The notes under the pieces were generated by a model. The model did no database searches and had not been told where the DNA came from. It worked only from the letters and a program-made list of their open reading frames with translations. From assembly GCA_013138735.1 (NCBI GenBank), contig WTCE01000039.1, forward strand, positions 1-64,000: a DNA stretch of 64,000 nucleotides, written 5' to 3'. Position numbers and translations under genes: made by a program. This stretch comes from Crocinitomix sp. GTDB lineage: Bacteria; Bacteroidota; Bacteroidia; Flavobacteriales_D; Crocinitomicaceae. Below are positions 16,958-27,200 of the stretch, in pieces (within the stretch, counting starts at the first letter, position 1; each line of letters begins with the position of its first letter).

Positions 16958-17710
16958 ATGTTCGAAATAGAAAGAAAAAATAAAAGATCCGAATGGGTGT
17001 TTATGATTCTGAGCGGAATCTTTTTAGGATCGCTTACTATGCTGAACATTTTAGGCATTACAAAATTTATTGCCTTAGATTTTGAATTATTTGGAACTGA
17101 AATCCCCTTTCCAATTGCAGTTGGTGTACTGGCTTATCCCATTACGTTTTTATGTACAGATTTTATAAGTGAACTATACGGGAAAAAGCGTGCGAACATG
17201 GTCGTTTGGGTTGGACTTATTTTAAATTTATGGGTGCTTTTCATTATTTGGTTAGGTGGAGAATTACCCCCTGGTCCTGTGCTGGATTCAGCTGGAAATA
17301 TTATTCCTCATACAAATGGAGCAGTGTTTTATGAAGTACGCATTGCAACCTTTGCCGCCACTAGCGCAAGTATGATCTCCTATATTGCGGCCCAATTTAT
17401 TGATGTTCATATTTTTCATTATTTAAAAAAGTTGACCAAGGGTAAAAAGTTGTGGTTACGAAATAATGGGTCTACACTCATCAGCCAATTGGTAGATTCT
17501 ATTGCAGTGATTTTAATTACTCATTATTATGCCAATGGGTTGCCAAAAGATGAATATGGCGCTTTAACAGAACCACTTCTCTATTTTATTTTTGCCAGTT
17601 ATACATTCAAGTTAATTACGGCTCTATTAGATACGATTCCATTTTATTTTGGTGTGAAATATTTGACTAAATATATTGAAGGTGGAGCAACCAAAGTTGA
17701 AGAAGAATGA
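16958..17710 (+). CDS. yhhQ: Queuosine precursor transporter (YhhQ/VUT family)
   Basis: This 250-aa inner-membrane protein has about six TM segments and the conserved block PITFLCTDFISELYGKKRAN (VUT/DUF165 signature). Family members import the queuosine precursors preQ0/preQ1. A second signature, LISQLVDSIAVILITHYYANG, is the substrate-facing helix. It carries an insertion after GGELPPGP. Its stop codon overlaps the start of the next gene (ATGA), so translation is coupled. A TAACTTTA sequence about 20 bases upstream resembles a -7 box. Confidence 0.9.
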   Translation: MFEIERKNKRSEWVFMILSGIFLGSLTMLNILGITKFIALDFELFGTEIPFPIAVGVLAYPITFLCTDFISELYGKKRANMVVWVGLILNLWVLFIIWLGGELPPGPVLDSAGNIIPHTNGAVFYEVRIATFAATSASMISYIAAQFIDVHIFHYLKKLTKGKKLWLRNNGSTLISQLVDSIAVILITHYYANGLPKDEYGALTEPLLYFIFASYTFKLITALLDTIPFYFGVKYLTKYIEGGATKVEEE

Positions 17711-18678
17711 AATTGACGCTGAAAATATCGCTGCTGTTAATAATGGCTTTAGTAAATAGAATTGGCATTGCGCAAGGTCCACCCAGTATTAAACTGAACG
17801 GTCCGGTGAAACAGGTGTTAGAAATTCGCTCAGAACTTACCTATGAATCACCTATTGATACCACAACGTATATTTTTAATAAAAACGGCTCACTTATTAA
17901 AATTATTGATGCCAAAAGATTTAGCTCGGAATGCTCTTTTGTGTACACATATGATACGAAAGGCAATATAATTTCACGATCATGCCCTGACAACAAGAGG
18001 TCTACGTCTTGGATTAACAGCTATAATGATCTAGGACATCTAATTAAAACACAAAACCCATCTGATCAAATAACAACACTCTACAGTTATAATGAACATA
18101 ATCAAAGGACGACTATTAAACGAATTGACAGCTCAAACCTGGGTTGGACAATTTTTAAGATTGATACATTTTTTCAATATGACGAAAAACACAACTTAAC
18201 ATCAAAACATGTGTACAGAACTCTCTTTCCTGATGAAGAGCCCGTATTGATATCGAAGGAAATTAATGCTTACACCGATACTGGGCTAATCGCTTCTTCA
18301 GAGACCGTTACATATAACATTGATGGTTCAAAAACATCTTTTTCAACCTATACGTATAACACTGATGGGAATCTAAAATCGCTAAAAACTTTGCATAAAC
18401 ATAGTCCATACGAGTCAATTACCTTGTATTTATACGACCAAAGTCGCCTTGCTACAGAACTAATCACGGTTACATTTATGAAAAAAGGAAAATTAACATC
18501 CTTTAAAAGAGAGAATCATTTTGACGAATTAGGAAATATCACAAAACATGTGAATCATACTGGTACGCATATTTTCACCTATACATATGATCTAAATGGC
18601 AACTGGATAATAAAAACAACGTTCAGTCAAGGTATTGAACACATCAAAACCATTAGAAATATAACCTACTTTGACTAA
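17707..18678 (+). CDS. Secreted YD-repeat protein
   Basis: This 323-aa protein has a signal peptide (1-22, ending NRIGIAQ). It then has eight or so degenerate YD-type repeats of the form Y-x-Y-[DN]-x-x-G-[NS]-[IL] (YTYDTKGNI, YSYNEHNQR, YTYNTDGNL, YTYDLNGNW), each about 30-45 residues. Such repeats form beta-solenoid or RHS-like shells. No toxin domain is present at the C-terminus, so it is not an RHS effector. It overlaps the transporter gene by four bases, an odd partnership. Likely a periplasmic or surface protein of unknown role. Confidence 0.75.
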   Translation: MKLTLKISLLLIMALVNRIGIAQGPPSIKLNGPVKQVLEIRSELTYESPIDTTTYIFNKNGSLIKIIDAKRFSSECSFVYTYDTKGNIISRSCPDNKRSTSWINSYNDLGHLIKTQNPSDQITTLYSYNEHNQRTTIKRIDSSNLGWTIFKIDTFFQYDEKHNLTSKHVYRTLFPDEEPVLISKEINAYTDTGLIASSETVTYNIDGSKTSFSTYTYNTDGNLKSLKTLHKHSPYESITLYLYDQSRLATELITVTFMKKGKLTSFKRENHFDELGNITKHVNHTGTHIFTYTYDLNGNWIIKTTFSQGIEHIKTIRNITYFD

Positions 18679-18794
18679 AAACAAAATCAACCGTGCCTTA
18701 TTGATAAGTGCTTTAACGTCTTGTTCAAATCAACTAATAAGTTTTTAACTTTAACGTTGAATTCGTTTTAAGACGGATCAAATAATTTAATTTC

Positions 18795-19808
18795 ATGATT
18801 CAAAGCAACGTCAATCTTCAACCACACAATACATTTGGATTGGAAAGCATAGCTAAAAACTTTGCGACCTTCGGTACCATTGACGAATTGAAGGCATTGC
18901 TCTTGCACAACCAAACCGCCCAACACGAATTACTCGTTTTAGGTGGTGGAAGCAATATCCTACTCACGCAAGATTTTGATGGCCTGGTTCTTAAAAATGA
19001 TTTAAAGGGAATTGAAATGATTGGTGAAGACGGAAACGACCGTCTTGTAAAAGCGAGCGCGGGTGAAAACTGGCATGACTTTGTGTTGTATGCAATTGAA
19101 CATAATTTGGGAGGAATTGAAAACCTTTCACTAATCCCCGGCAGTGTTGGGGCATCACCCATGCAAAACATTGGCGCGTATGGCGTTGAAATAAAGGATG
19201 TTTTTCATGAATTGGAAGCATTGAATATTGAAACATTAGCCATTGAAAAATTTGATTCGAAAATGTGCAGCTTTGGCTACCGCGAAAGTGTCTTCAAAAG
19301 AACCTTAAAAGGTAAATACGTTATCCTAAGCATGACCTTGCGTCTTTCAAAAGATCACCAGCTTAACACGTCATACGGAGCAATTGAAAATCAATTGGCA
19401 GAAATGAACATTGACAATCCAACCATTAAGAATGTGAGTGATGCGGTGATTACAATCCGTCAATCCAAATTACCTGACCCTAAAAAGATTGGAAATTCGG
19501 GCAGTTTTTTCAAAAACCCAGTCATTGGAAAAGCCCAATTTGATGCTTTAAAAGCAAAATTCCCAACAATCGCCAATTACCCAATTGACGAAAATCACAT
19601 AAAATTGGCTGCGGGTTGGTTAATCGACAATGCGGGCTGGAAAGGTAAGAGGATTGATAATTATGGAGTGCATAAAAATCAGGCACTGGTTTTAGTTAAC
19701 TACGGCGGCGCAAAAGGACGCGATATTTACAATTTATCTGAGGCTATTTTAGAATCCATAAGCGCAACTTACGGCGTGGATTTGGAACGTGAAGTCAATA
19801 TTATCTGA
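18795..19808 (+). CDS. murB: UDP-N-acetylenolpyruvoylglucosamine reductase MurB
   Basis: MurB reduces UDP-GlcNAc-enolpyruvate to UDP-MurNAc, using NADPH and FAD, in peptidoglycan synthesis. The 337-aa protein has the FAD-binding loop VLGGGSNILL (about residues 48-57), LSLIPGSVGASPMQNIGAYG, the catalytic YRES (Arg163), GSFFKNP with Ser237 as general acid, and a C-terminal LEREV with the expected Glu (331). This is the type I (E. coli-like) form by its length and YRES loop. It is monocistronic and has no obvious terminator. Confidence 0.97.
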   Translation: MIQSNVNLQPHNTFGLESIAKNFATFGTIDELKALLLHNQTAQHELLVLGGGSNILLTQDFDGLVLKNDLKGIEMIGEDGNDRLVKASAGENWHDFVLYAIEHNLGGIENLSLIPGSVGASPMQNIGAYGVEIKDVFHELEALNIETLAIEKFDSKMCSFGYRESVFKRTLKGKYVILSMTLRLSKDHQLNTSYGAIENQLAEMNIDNPTIKNVSDAVITIRQSKLPDPKKIGNSGSFFKNPVIGKAQFDALKAKFPTIANYPIDENHIKLAAGWLIDNAGWKGKRIDNYGVHKNQALVLVNYGGAKGRDIYNLSEAILESISATYGVDLEREVNII

Positions 19809-19994
19809 GAATAAAACACCCCTAAATCAATCAGTTAACACCTTACTCCTATCACTAGGTAATCACACGGTTTTTAATCGGTTAGGTGTTTATACCTGAT
19901 GGAATCATTCCCATTAATCCTTATATTCGAAAGATACACAGAGGCAATTATGTCTTTTTTTTATGCGTTAACCTATTCTAAAAACCATTACACT

Positions 19995-22124
19995 ATGCCT
20001 TTAACAAACATTAAATTTGATCCTATTATTGCGGAAGAAAGCAGCAGCCCCATAACAATCACTATTACAAAATCGCGCTGTTATGTTTACGAAATAACAG
20101 AAAACGAACCGGTTCTTACTTTTCATGATGACGAAAATAGACAGGATAATATTTTCGTTGATCTTGAATCGGACAAATACTATTATATAACCACAAAGGT
20201 TTTATCCTATAAAATCAATAATGAAGAGTTTCATGTACCCGGCGGCTTTTATCTTGAGTTTGTAAATGTATTTAACGGAACCGATTTAATTATCGATATG
20301 AACCCAGCTCAAACACCTTTAGTTGCTTACGCTTTTCATCAGTTCATCTCATATAAAAACATGACGCAATATGGCGATTTTACAATTGCCGGAACTAATC
20401 GCCAAATGGGATTAGCCATGGGCATGAAGTTAAATTTTATGAATGCTGCAGGTGACGTTTCTGATGTAATTAGTAGCTCTCCAAATGCAATGCAAACCAA
20501 TAGTTGGGCATTATGGGGTTCTTTAGCCAACCTTTTAGTAAATGCCATAAATCCTGACACGACAAACTACCTTGCCTTTCTGGCCGAAACTAAATCCACT
20601 GGAACGTCTTATTTTATAGGACTCTATAACCTTGTGGAACATCAATTTTTATCAACTCCGTCCAAAGACAACGACAGTACTGTGAACTTATACACTTTAG
20701 GTGAGAATCAACCCGTTTATTATTCTCCCTATTTGCAAAACTTGGATTTACCTGAAGGTGAATCTCCCGTACCAAACAATTGGAGCTTGGCCGTAAAAGT
20801 TCATAGTAGTGGCGCAGATAATTTTATTATAGCAGGAGCTGCCTATATCGTTTTTGACAAAAATGATCGGGGTTGGTTAACAACAAATGTAGTGGCGGGC
20901 ACACCTTATTCATCCACTTTTTGTGTTGTACTCGAACCTAATGGAGCTCCGGCAACATTTTCTCCCGTTGTTGGCGGAGGACTTTTAGGAGTCGGATTTG
21001 GGGTGGTAGCAAACCCTGCTAAGGACAATATCTTTTTTGGTAATTTTGGTTGGGGACCTACCGAATGTAATCCACATGTTGGCAGTCTTTCTAGATTTGA
21101 TCTAGATGGAAACCCTATTAGTCCGTCACGCGGCTACACAAAAGGCCCTTCTCGTGTGCAAGGTTTAAACTTTGATAATGATGGAAACCTCTGGGTGACT
21201 TCATGGGGAAGTCAAGAACCTTTTGCCCCAGCAAATGTTGTTTATCCTTTTGAAAATAAACCAAGCGCAATTGTTGTGTATTTATGGGATGAAGCAACGC
21301 AAGAATTAGATTATGATAATCCAATCGTTCAAAATATTGGAACTGAGGAGGATTATTACATGGCGACTTTTGACGTGGCGCTCCACCCTACAAATGGCTG
21401 CATGTATGTTTCCTGTGCGGGCACAAATCATAAAGGACTTTCAGGAGTCTATAAATGTCAACTCGAAGGCAGAACGATCACTTTTCCAAAATCATGGAAT
21501 AACGACAGTGACCCAGTCCATGCGAGAACATATGAAGGCCTGCGCCAAATTAATTTTGACAGCTTGGGCAATGTGTATGTGGGCTGTATTGCAACGCATA
21601 AAAGTCGTGTTGCTAAGTTGGATGAGAACTTAATTTATCAGGACAGCTATCGCGATAAAATTAATCGCCCATGGTCCGTCACCATTGATAAAGAAGATAC
21701 GATATTTGCCGGAAATTTCGGGACCGAATTACTCAATAATGAATCTGGAAAGCATCCGACACATGCACAATTACCATACAGAACAACTGGCGTTACAGTG
21801 ATGAAAACTCAAGGAAAAGCAATCTATGGTGAAGCAAATATGTTGACTTTACCTACAGGTGGAGATGAAGTGATGTTGGCAAATGGTTTTTCGCTTTATG
21901 GCAATGTGAAGACTTTTACGGATCCGAATGACAAAACCAAATTCAAAATTTATCAGCCACAATGCTTTATTCCCCTAATGAGAATTACATCCTCTACCAT
22001 TGATGGCGCAGGTAATTTATGGGTGATGAATAATTGGAAGCCTTCTGCAACGATTGACCTCTTAGAAAACCCAGGTGGTGATGGTGTCGTAATATTCTTA
22101 GGTGTAGCAAGCCCTGCGGAATAG
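19995..22124 (+). CDS. Large hypothetical protein with C-terminal NHL/SMP-30-like propeller
   Basis: I do not recognise the full-length protein (709 aa from the ATG at 19995; in-frame ATGs at 19899 and 19950 would add 32 or 15 residues without a signal peptide). The N-terminal 320 residues contain repeated beta patterns and a helical segment around MTQYGDFTIAGTNRQMGLAM. From about residue 330 propeller-like blades appear: FDLDGNPISPSRGYTKGP, NFDNDGNLWVTSWGSQ, NFDSLGNVYVGC, STIDGAGNLWVMNNWK, in the style of NHL or SMP-30 proteins. No sorting domain or signal peptide was found, so it is probably cytoplasmic, unlike the other propeller proteins here. Confidence 0.7.
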   Translation: MPLTNIKFDPIIAEESSSPITITITKSRCYVYEITENEPVLTFHDDENRQDNIFVDLESDKYYYITTKVLSYKINNEEFHVPGGFYLEFVNVFNGTDLIIDMNPAQTPLVAYAFHQFISYKNMTQYGDFTIAGTNRQMGLAMGMKLNFMNAAGDVSDVISSSPNAMQTNSWALWGSLANLLVNAINPDTTNYLAFLAETKSTGTSYFIGLYNLVEHQFLSTPSKDNDSTVNLYTLGENQPVYYSPYLQNLDLPEGESPVPNNWSLAVKVHSSGADNFIIAGAAYIVFDKNDRGWLTTNVVAGTPYSSTFCVVLEPNGAPATFSPVVGGGLLGVGFGVVANPAKDNIFFGNFGWGPTECNPHVGSLSRFDLDGNPISPSRGYTKGPSRVQGLNFDNDGNLWVTSWGSQEPFAPANVVYPFENKPSAIVVYLWDEATQELDYDNPIVQNIGTEEDYYMATFDVALHPTNGCMYVSCAGTNHKGLSGVYKCQLEGRTITFPKSWNNDSDPVHARTYEGLRQINFDSLGNVYVGCIATHKSRVAKLDENLIYQDSYRDKINRPWSVTIDKEDTIFAGNFGTELLNNESGKHPTHAQLPYRTTGVTVMKTQGKAIYGEANMLTLPTGGDEVMLANGFSLYGNVKTFTDPNDKTKFKIYQPQCFIPLMRITSSTIDGAGNLWVMNNWKPSATIDLLENPGGDGVVIFLGVASPAE

Positions 22125-22271
22125 ATTCACCATGATTTAAAAGGCCGCAGTACCGTTTTGCAATTTTGCAAATGGGTTTTGCAGGGTAATTTCTATGATT
22201 TTTTCAGACGTTTCGCATCTTTGTTTCAGTTACAAACGTGCTACTTTTCGCAGTAGCTATAAATTCACTCT

Positions 22272-22706
22272 ATGCTCAAATTATCTCTTTTAATGCTATT
22301 AATTGTTTCTTTAAATGGATACGGACAAACCAAAGCCATTGCTTTTAAAAGTCATAGTGGAAATCCTGCCTATTTCACTTATAAAGGTGAGGGAAACTTT
22401 GGTCTTTCGGAACCTATGCCACGCCTAGATAGTATTGTAAAAATTAACGATACAACCGTTGTTCAATTCTACAATTCAATGCTAGGTCCTTATAGCTATG
22501 ACACCATGCAGAACCATCCCTTTTGGTGCCATCCTAATTTAAATGTTGACAGTTTAAAAAAGCAGAATTACCAAGACGTGGAATTTATTGGTTTTATTGC
22601 CAAAAAGAAATCTAAAAACCAAGTACAGGTTGTAAAGCCACTTAGTAAAAGAAGGAAACGTAATAAAAATACGCATGCCTTAACGTTGGTTCGTGCCTCA
22701 AGGTAA
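22272..22706 (+). CDS. Secreted hypothetical protein, 144 aa
   Basis: A signal peptide (1-18, ending LNGYGQ) is followed by a mature region with FKSHSGNPAYFTYKGEGNFG and a very basic C-terminus (SKRRKRNKNTHAL). No known family was recognised. It lies 33 bases upstream of the DoxX-like gene on the same strand, so the two likely form an operon and may work together at the envelope. Confidence 0.65.
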   Translation: MLKLSLLMLLIVSLNGYGQTKAIAFKSHSGNPAYFTYKGEGNFGLSEPMPRLDSIVKINDTTVVQFYNSMLGPYSYDTMQNHPFWCHPNLNVDSLKKQNYQDVEFIGFIAKKKSKNQVQVVKPLSKRRKRNKNTHALTLVRASR

Positions 22707-22739
22707 ATTCACCGCTAAACTTTTACGTAATTTAACGGA

Positions 22740-23885
22740 ATGGAACAAAGCTTTATAAAACCATTTGCGAATCGTACACTTTTAGTGTTCGTAATTGGCT
22801 TTATTCTCACACTTCCGTTTCCGTATCATTTTCTACCTCATATTGGAGAAATTCTGCTCCCGATCTTAGAAAGTTTTAAGGGAAATTTTATTCAAAATAC
22901 AGATGCTGTTTTTCAACCTGACTCCTGGATGATGGTTTCAACAACTTTTGTATTGTTTTTATTAAGCATCTCAATTGCCAGCATTTTGATGCTCACGCGA
23001 AAAGGAGGTGCTGATCGCGTTCACTTTTGGCTGTATCGTATTTCTGCCTACTACCTTTCGCTGACCTTGCTGATTTATGGATGTAATAAAGTTTTTAAAT
23101 ATCAATTCTATTTCCCAGAACCCAATACCCTCTTTACGCCATTAGGGCAATTAAATCCTGACATTTTGTATTGGAGTAGCATGGGAACATCTTATAGTTA
23201 TAGTGTTTTTGCAGGGCTTATTGAGATTCTTCCTGCATTCCTCCTACTCTTTCGAAAAACGAGACTACTGGGCGCCTTAATTGCACTTGGTGTTCTTATT
23301 AATGTGCTGATGATTAATATTGGATTTGACATAGAGGTGAAAATTTTCACGAGCTTTTTAATTCTCTTAAGTCTTATTCTTTTGCAACCACACTTCAAAC
23401 GGTTTTATAGCTTTTTCATTAACAATGCTCCAGTTTCACCCTTTGAAGAAAGTGCCGAACCAAAGTCTAAGTATTATATAAAACCCCGTCCTTATCTTAA
23501 AATTATTCTAATCAGCATAATACTTTTTGAATCATTTGGCCCTTATTGTATAAAAGGTCAATTTAATGGAGATACCGAAGCAAAAATTTACATGCACGGC
23601 GCTTATGCCGTTTCAGATAACCCTCTTAAAATCGAACGTATTTTCATTCATAATAAAGGTTATTTTATTCTTCAAGATAAGGATGATTCTTTCACGGATT
23701 ATGAAATGAGCTGGAATCAAGACATCCTTACATTGAACGATTATGAAGGGCAAACATGTCAATTAAATTTGGTAAGACATAAAGACGGCACTTTCCGACT
23801 CACCGGGTTCTTATTTAAAACCTATGTTGTTTGGGATTTTGAACGAATTCATTTAGAGAGTTTGGCGATTTTTGAAGGGCAATGA
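22740..23885 (+). CDS. DoxX-like membrane protein with C-terminal soluble domain
   Basis: This 381-aa integral membrane protein has about six TM segments. The central part (YSVFAGLIEILPAFLLLFRK, then LGALIALGVLINVLMINIGFD) matches DoxX/SURF4-type proteins, in which a Glu and an Asp lie in membrane helices. The last 110 or so residues (after the RPYLKIILISII helix) form an outside beta-rich domain with EMSWNQDILTLNDYEGQTC, which ordinary DoxX proteins lack. Function unknown; quinone- or redox-linked roles are reported for some DoxX members. It follows a small secreted protein gene. Confidence 0.75.
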   Translation: MEQSFIKPFANRTLLVFVIGFILTLPFPYHFLPHIGEILLPILESFKGNFIQNTDAVFQPDSWMMVSTTFVLFLLSISIASILMLTRKGGADRVHFWLYRISAYYLSLTLLIYGCNKVFKYQFYFPEPNTLFTPLGQLNPDILYWSSMGTSYSYSVFAGLIEILPAFLLLFRKTRLLGALIALGVLINVLMINIGFDIEVKIFTSFLILLSLILLQPHFKRFYSFFINNAPVSPFEESAEPKSKYYIKPRPYLKIILISIILFESFGPYCIKGQFNGDTEAKIYMHGAYAVSDNPLKIERIFIHNKGYFILQDKDDSFTDYEMSWNQDILTLNDYEGQTCQLNLVRHKDGTFRLTGFLFKTYVVWDFERIHLESLAIFEGQ

Positions 23886-24293
23886 TCAATTATTCAAGGG
23901 GCAATTATTCAATGGGTAATAAAATAAAAGTCTTTGTTCTTTAATCAAAAGCGAAGCGATCTAAGAGCGAAGCGGTCTAACCTCTTTTTATCAATTAGAC
24001 AATTGCTTTATCTCTCTAATTAAACCATTAATCTACATAATTGGTAGTTTAATCCAATTTTTTTCGTTTATTTGCCGCACAACCAATTTACCAACCTTAT
24101 GAATACTCATCCAGCCGTTTACCATTCTCCCAGAAGTAAAGCACATTTCACTTCAATATTGAGGCATAGCACGTAAAACCTAACGTACTAGCATTCAGCT
24201 TTTCAAATGCCCACTATTCGTTTTTAGTCGAACTAAATTGATTGGGAAGTACATTTCAAACACACCATTTTACCCTGCTACTTTACCCAAACT
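23886..24293 (+). other. 408-base leader/intergenic region upstream of the giant surface protein
   Basis: It contains a tandem 15-mer (CAATTATTCAAGGGG then CAATTATTCAATGGG, about 23886-23915). It also holds one copy of the AAAGTCTTTGTTCTTTAA/GCGAAGCGATCTAA dispersed repeat (23925-23980). The TTTATTTG sequence at about 24067-24074 is one base off the TAnnTTTG -7 consensus and would give a leader of about 215 bases. A 25-codon ORF (24099-24176) is open but not convincing. Confidence 0.5.
23925..23980 (+). repeat. Dispersed repeat A, copy 1
   Basis: AAAAGTCTTTGTTCTTTAA followed by GCGAAGCGATCTAA and a second GCGAAGCGGTCTAA. Two further copies lie at 32347-32388 and 32476-32540. All three are intergenic and flank the giant surface protein gene. 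Confidence 0.8.
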
Positions 24294-27200
24294 ATGAAGC
24301 ATTTACTTAAACTGACCTTTTTATTATTGACCTCATTATCTTGGGGGCAAAGTGGTTTGGTGATTATCACCTCTGAAATAGAAGATAACCTCACTACCTG
24401 TTTAGACACTACAATTTATGCTGTAGACATTGAAAATCCGTCGCCGTTCACCTTAACGGAAATGACTTTTGAACTAGATCTTCCAACTGGTATCACCTAC
24501 ATTCCAGGAAGTGTTACAAACGCTACCGAATTTGATATTACCGATTTGAGTCATCCTGAATTTGATGTGGATTCCTTGTTCACATTAACAACAGGTGAAA
24601 TAACATTCCAATTAATCGCTTCTTGTGATGTCATTGATTTCATTAGCGGAGGCGGAGTTATTGAAAATGACGTACACATTAATTTCAATGCAAATGACGC
24701 CAATTATAACGACTACCACACCAGTTCAACCTATGTAATCAATCAACCAAATATTGTGTTAATTGATTTTACAAACCAATCATACTCCGGCAGTGTTGGT
24801 GACACCAATGATCGTTGTATGACCTTTATAAACAGTGGTGCGGGGGCTCTTGCTCAACTGGCAATTTCTGATGAACATGGTGCGAGTATTAATATTACAG
24901 GGATTTCATTAGGAACATTAGTGGCCTATCCTGGTGTGGATTCAATCTTTTTATCTGGAGCAGATTTTTCAACAATTGGAGATTTGGATACCTTGTGGGA
25001 TCCAGGAGAATCAATAACAGTATGCGAAACTGTAGAAATTTTAGAGTGTTTTGATCCTGAATCAGCAATCACTTATTGGTGGGGATGCGAAGGAAGTTCT
25101 TGTCAAACATTAACTTCAAGTGCCAACGTCGTTTTCCCTGGCGAAATACCAAACATAAGTATTACTTCCACAAATGATTATGGCACTTGTCTTGGAGAGC
25201 CCGGAGAATTTTCTTCAGCCTTAGAAATCACTAATGAAGGAACAGGTATTGCCTACAATGTTTTAGTTGAAATAATTCAAGGCAATGGGATTGATGGCTA
25301 TGCAACCATGTATAGCACTTTTGACACAACTACTTTTACAGCAGAGTACAATGGCGACTTAATGACTTCAGGAAGTGGTTACATCATTGATTCCACTAGA
25401 GCAGGCACGGCATTACCTTGTCTTGCAGGTCCCGCTTTTCGAAAAATATGGGTCGTAATTGATAGCATTGCGCCTAGTGACACTGTACGATTCGATTGGG
25501 AATGGCATACCTGCTGTTATGATTACGCCTGTACACCAAATAGTAGAAAACATCTTTTACGTTGGACTTATAAGCCCACTTATTATAACCGTTGTGGGCA
25601 AGAATACACAGATATAATAAGAAATGGACATGGTTGGTATTATTTCAGACAAGATATTACAGGAACCTCTCCAGGAAATATCTTTGATGGAGAATCTGGA
25701 ACATTCAGTTTTGAGAATAACAATTATGAATATTTGCTCCCCCGCGATACGGATAATGATCTATTTAGATATGAAGTGATTATTCCTCCCTGCCTAAATT
25801 ATGACCCGGGAAGCTTTACAATTGTCAACTTTGATGGTGACGCAACCTTTCTACCATTTCTCACCGAAACATCTGTTGGCGGAGATACCATTAACTTTTA
25901 CTTTGACAATTTACCAACCCCTTGGGGACTAGCGCAAGGCACAACTTCCTTTGATTTGTCCTTAGACTGTGCCCTTTGTGGAACAGGTACTTATGAGGTT
26001 TCTATGAACGTTTTCTATAGTCCTGACACCACTTGTACCTCAAGCTGTGAGAAACAATTTAGTTGTTCGACGGTTGAAGTCAACCTCATCTGCCCAGAAA
26101 TATGTCCTGGAATTAACTTTACATATATTAACCAAGAAAGAGGAAATTATGGCGAACCCGACAGTGATAACAATGGTTTGGCAGATGGTGTAGGTGCAGT
26201 TGACCTTTCATTAATAAGAACAGATCGTTTATCATATGGAGATACGTTGCGTAGCAGATATGAAGCATTTATAAGCAACGACTTGGGCGTTGACACATGG
26301 CCTTATTTTTATATCAATACTGAAATACTAACCGCTGGTAGCCGAATGAATTATGCCAATAGCATGGAGCTAACCATTTATGATGCTAGCACAGGAACCT
26401 ATCACTCTTGTGTTGATGCAGTAATTCCTACAGCCATTACAGCAGGTGCTAATCGAACATTTAAGTATGAATTCATTGTTGCTGATTTGATCGCATCTGG
26501 CTGTTTACCGCCAGGATACTTTCTTGACGAAGGCGATTCTGTTTTCGTAGATTCGGACCTTGTTGTTGCTAATAATCCTGGAGGCGTAATCTTGGACGGT
26601 AGCATTACAAATAATTTTTATGCTTCAGATATTCCAGATCCGACACTAGATGATCTTGCACATATTTTTGGCTGTCCTGAGCTCTTACAAAACTTCGTAA
26701 TTGTAGGCTATTACTTCACCAATTATGGTCCAAATGATCAAATTACTGAATCATGTGACGAAGTCGTTTTAAACCAAAATTATTATCTTAGTATTGGTCC
26801 ATGTTGCGGTAATTATGCGGGTGGTAATTTGTACCCTTATGAATATCGTTACTGGGCACATCCTTCTGAGCTAAGAGTCATACTTCCCGATTCGTATGAC
26901 TATGTTTCTGCAAGATTTAATTTTAGAAGAACAGCTGGTACTTTCGCAACCTCTCTAAGTCCTTGGTTTGACCTAACACCAGATGCGATTATTGGTGATG
27001 AATACACCTTTGATGTTGCTGATTACTTCGGGCCAGTTGATGATCCCGCAGTAGATAGTATCTATTTTGGAGATGATGGATTTTATGGAACTTTACAGGT
27101 CCGAATGTCACCCAATTGTACTGTAGAAGGTGACACTTCTAAAAGAGCAAGTTATTTTTGGACATTTGATGTTGCCGATCAGTTAATTGGCTCCAACACC

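Noticed and set aside
24099-24176. 25-codon ORF (MNTHPAVYHSPRSKAHFTSI) upstream of the giant gene
   Set aside because: It has no leader-like or family features and lies in a repeat-containing gap.
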